The notes below the pieces were generated by a model. It saw only the letters and a list, made by a program, of their open reading frames with translations, was not told the DNA's origin and ran no database searches. DNA of 64,000 nt, from assembly GCA_907164885.2 (NCBI GenBank), contig OU015492.1, positions 195,073,567 to 195,137,566 of the forward strand. Direction: 5' to 3'. A program made the translations under genes and the position numbers. Origin of the DNA: Dolomedes plantarius (lineage: Eukaryota > Arthropoda > Arachnida > Araneae > Dolomedidae). Of this stretch, positions 61,319-64,000 are shown in pieces (the stretch's first letter is position 1; the number at the start of each line of letters is the position of its first letter).

Positions 61319-61545
61319 GAAACTACCGCGGGTTATTAACGTAGGATTACTTATTGCTTACCTCTTTTGTATGTATACATGTATGTAAGTGTTAAGTATA
61401 TATGTATCTATATATATGTACGTATGTATATATATATGACATACATGAAACTACCGCGGGATATTAACGTAGGATTACTTATCGTTGCTTACCTCTTTTG
61501 TATGCATATATGTATGTTAATGTTATGTATATATGTATCTATATA
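61319..61545. repeat. 128-bp tandem duplication with TATG-type satellite
   Basis: gaaactaccgcgggttatta at 61319 recurs as gaaactaccgcgggatatta at 61447. Both are followed by acgtaggattacttat and then TATG/TATA repeats. The second unit is cut by a MITE at 61546. Confidence 0.9.
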
Positions 61546-61701
61546 CAGTGGAATCTAGATCGATCGTTTTCGGATCCATCGTTTTTCCGTATGTGTCGTT
61601 CATTTTATCCAGTCCCAACGATCATATTGCTTTGTTATGTTTCCGCATCTATCGTTCATTTCAATCGGTCCCTTGAAAAACGATAGATCGAGATTCCACT
61701 G
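61546..61701. mobile_element. TA-flanked MITE (cagtgaaatctcgat family), copy 2
   Basis: Ends CAGTGGAATCTAGATCGATC and GATAGATCGAGATTCCACTG, flanked by TA on both sides. 156 bp, related to 41431-41600. Confidence 0.9.
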
Positions 61702-61725
61702 TATATATATATATATATACATATA

Positions 61726-61935
61726 CTAGCTGAAAACCCGCACTTCGCTACGGAGTGCATTCAAATTAAATACAACGGTCAATGTATGCAATTAATGCCC
61801 CCCCCCAAAGATAAATATATATATATATATATATATATTTATAAAAAAATCGTAAGGGATATTTTACAGACAAAATAATGTAGAAGAAAATATTCAAATT
61901 AAATGTAATACGACATACTAAAGAATATAGTATGT
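61726..61935 (-). mobile_element. Helitron-like element, 3' end only (copy D)
   Basis: CTAGctgaaaacccgcacttcgc at the left is the reversed 3' terminus of the copy A/C family. Similarity to copy C continues through aaatcgtaagggatattt and aatgtaatacgacatacta. It then breaks off into palindromic TA-rich satellite, so the 5' part is lost. Confidence 0.8.
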
Positions 61936-62180
61936 CTATATGTATCTATATATATGTACGTATATACATACATATGTATGTATATACATATGTATATACA
62001 TACATATGTCTATCAAAATTTATACATATGTATAAATTTTGATATACATATATGTATTTCATATATATACACATATATGTACATATATATACACATATGT
62101 ATTTATACATACATATGTATGTATACATACGTATACATACGTATGTATATACATACATATATGTATATCAAAATTTTGAT
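61936..62180. repeat. Palindrome-rich TATG/TACA satellite
   Basis: About 240 bp of tatgta/tacata repeats containing a perfect 34-bp palindrome (62011-62044, centred on acatatgt) and a second tatcaaaattttgat near 62167. Frames of IYIYM peptides are artefacts. Confidence 0.9.
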
Positions 62181-63016
62181 GCATTTTGGTAGTTTTCTGT
62201 TTAATTGTTTACTGCTTGTCCAAACGATACAGACTGGATTTGGCGCGCTGCCAAAATGATAACTCGCGAGTTACGGACGGACTGTTTTGGAGTCTGAAAT
62301 TTTGCTTTCCGGAGGACCGTCATGGAGGAACGTAACCTTACGCTAAAAAGGTAGAAACACAAATCCGTCAAGGTGATAACAAAAAATCCTCTTAGTGCTA
62401 ATAACAATAATGAGAACAATCAAGTTTCTAATTCTGCCACCTCTATAAAATTCCCAACGATCGGGAAACGAAAATAAGAGCGATTCAGTCAAAAATGATC
62501 AATATATCCAATTAATACAGTTAACTAATACGCGGACGGAAAATACGATCGTTAGGAGACAAAAATGTCAGACGCATTTATTAAAGCGTCTGCTATTACG
62601 TGCGCGGCTGAATGAACAAATGGATAGATCATCGCATGCAAATGGGGAAACTTTACTCGAACCTACTTCTGCGGGTAAAGAACTCTCTCTCTCTCTCTCT
62701 CCACGGCCTGTGAGAGAGAAATCGGAGCATGCCACACACGGCCAGACACGTCTCAAGCTCGACGGGGGAATCGCTGAAACAGTGGGACGTAGTCCAGAAA
62801 TAGACGCGTAACGGCTAGACTGGATGGCGGTAATAATCGCTCGTAAAAGCTGATGAATTGAATGAAATTTTCGACGACTTACGACCTAGCAGGAGTGAGA
62901 GTGCTAACAATAGCTGTTTTTTTTTTTTTTAAATATTATAAATATGACGTTTGGTATTACCATCATATAACGGGGTTGAACTCCATTCAAACGAGCTTCT
63001 AATCTATAACCATGCC
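62181..63016. other. GC-richer spacer; no gene recognised
   Basis: Contains a 14-bp palindrome taactcgcgagtta (62260-62273), a (CT)n run near 62684-62700 and an ATGCAAAT octamer at 62636-62643. Frames of 62-72 codons run on both strands without recognisable domains. Confidence 0.4.
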
Positions 63017-63020
63017 TTAA

Positions 63021-63573
63021 GGCTGCTATGTACTAACCCCATTGGATTCGCTCACCTCAGTGTTAACCTATGGAGAAAATTTGTCCACGGATTGCCGACT
63101 TGGATTCAAAGATTTTCTTTAAAAAATTGTACTCCGTCATAGAGAAAGAAATTTTACATTTGTGTACATTTTTCGTTTTTTTTAAATGCAATTAAGATTT
63201 TAAAATTTAAATTATTCGGGGAAAAATCTGGTATAGTGTGTTTTAAACGCTCATAAATTCCTTCGGTGGACGAAATTTATAAAATGAATCCTGTAGCGCA
63301 TGGCAGAAAAGTTCAGGCTATCTGACAATACCAATTTTATTTGATTATCAGCATTTATGTACCTGTAAATAGTTGACAAAAATATATTTTAAATAAAATA
63401 TTTGGGGGCAGCGCTTAACCCCCCCCCTATAGAGAGAGAGCCATTACAATCCCTCAAAATGTCGATCCTAAGGGGGGTGGAATTCTCGAACTGTCAACTG
63501 GACTCCTCCCACCACAAGAGTCTCCAAGAAGAGTTAAAGGGAAATACGATTTTTTTCTTAGTACATAGCAGCC
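63021..63573 (+). mobile_element. TTAA-flanked MITE (ggctgctatgtac family), copy 2
   Basis: Same ends and body as 1191-1736, with TTAA on both sides (63017-63020, 63574-63577). The body includes attggattcgctcacctca, gcgcttaaccccccccctat and the right end ttagtacatagcagcc. No coding; the short frames across it are artefacts. Confidence 0.9.
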
Positions 63574-63577
63574 TTAA

Positions 63578-64000
63578 TTATTAAGGCCGTGCTTCATTTG
63601 ACCTCGAAGACCCCCCCCCCCCCCGTTAGGTTAAAAGGGATTTTCCTACCGCCAGTTTTCTAGCCGCGGATTAGCAAATGCATATTTTTAAATTATTTCA
63701 CCTGCGTTTAGAAATACAGATTTATTAAATACACCGAGCGTGTTTTTTAAAAATCTTTTTAATAATTTTAATATTATCTATAGACTAGCTAAATAAAATA
63801 AAGCAAATTTTCGACATTCGAAAATATGCTTTCAGTAATCTGTGATTCGAAAATTATTGAGAGGGAAATACCCCATTTCATACGGCGGTCAAGGATGGAC
63901 ACTTTTTTCTTCACTTATTTCGCAATGATTTTTCCCTCAATTTTTTTTATATAAATATAATTATACATATTAAAACACTTAAACAATTTTAACTTTTGTA
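63578..64000. other. Spacer with a C-run; nothing recognised
   Basis: A C-run lies near 63611-63624, followed by AT-rich sequence to the end of the window. Confidence 0.5.

Overview
This window reads as intronic, transposon-rich DNA from an arthropod nuclear genome, most plausibly a spider or other arachnid (an inference). The sequence is strongly AT-rich, with long (TA)n microsatellites, many non-autonomous DNA transposons, Helitron-like elements, tRNA-derived SINEs and a 500-N assembly gap (50394-50893). There is no operon-like organisation and no long intact open reading frame. Nearly all of the short open frames are chance frames or frames running through microsatellites and transposons.

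The only host gene I can name is groucho/TLE, a transcriptional co-repressor, on the minus strand. Two short consecutive exons, at 16363-16426 and 13947-13991, encode part of its N-terminal Q (tetramerisation) domain. Both have good splice sites and the phases fit. I did not find the next exon in either direction, so 1-13946 and most or all of 16427-64000 are probably groucho intron or upstream DNA. A few GC-richer islands (7.78-8.5, 10.86-11.24, 17.04-17.35, 26.4-27.6, 46.3-46.7 kb) are candidate conserved non-coding elements. A weak unrecognised exon candidate lies at 60580-60645.

The rest is a layered record of transposition. From left to right: Helitron copies (1-639, 2160-2780); a pogo/Tigger-like element (653-1842) carrying a SINE-like repeat and a TTAA-flanked MITE; a three-unit tandem repeat (6564-7248); a palindromic MITE (12310-12638); a foldback relative of the TTAA MITE inside the groucho intron (14321-14748); a Tc1 fossil (17592-18397); a piggyBac-like TTAA element (18738-20362) interrupted by two head-to-head Helitron-like elements; a TA-flanked MITE and a SINE-like repeat (21.7-22.2 kb); a tRNA-derived SINE with 16-bp duplications (27938-28135); another Helitron (29702-30242); a truncated pogo copy (33264-33597); a mariner-like element with a dead transposase (37528-38519); a Helitron with a nested MITE (41339-42398); a pogo copy with a nested hairpin MITE (44159-44795) and a sister of that MITE at 48052-48238; duplicated sequence at 52.15 and 53.87 kb; SINEs near 54.3 and 54.8 kb; an element with CCGTATTTAC-type ends (57829-58379); and a cluster of tandem duplications, a MITE, a Helitron end, palindromic satellite and a TTAA MITE at 60.6-63.6 kb.

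I found no CRISPR array, rRNA gene, intact tRNA gene, or coherent new multi-gene system. The most informative signals are the overlooked groucho exons and the nested insertions, for which the window itself supplies empty sites.
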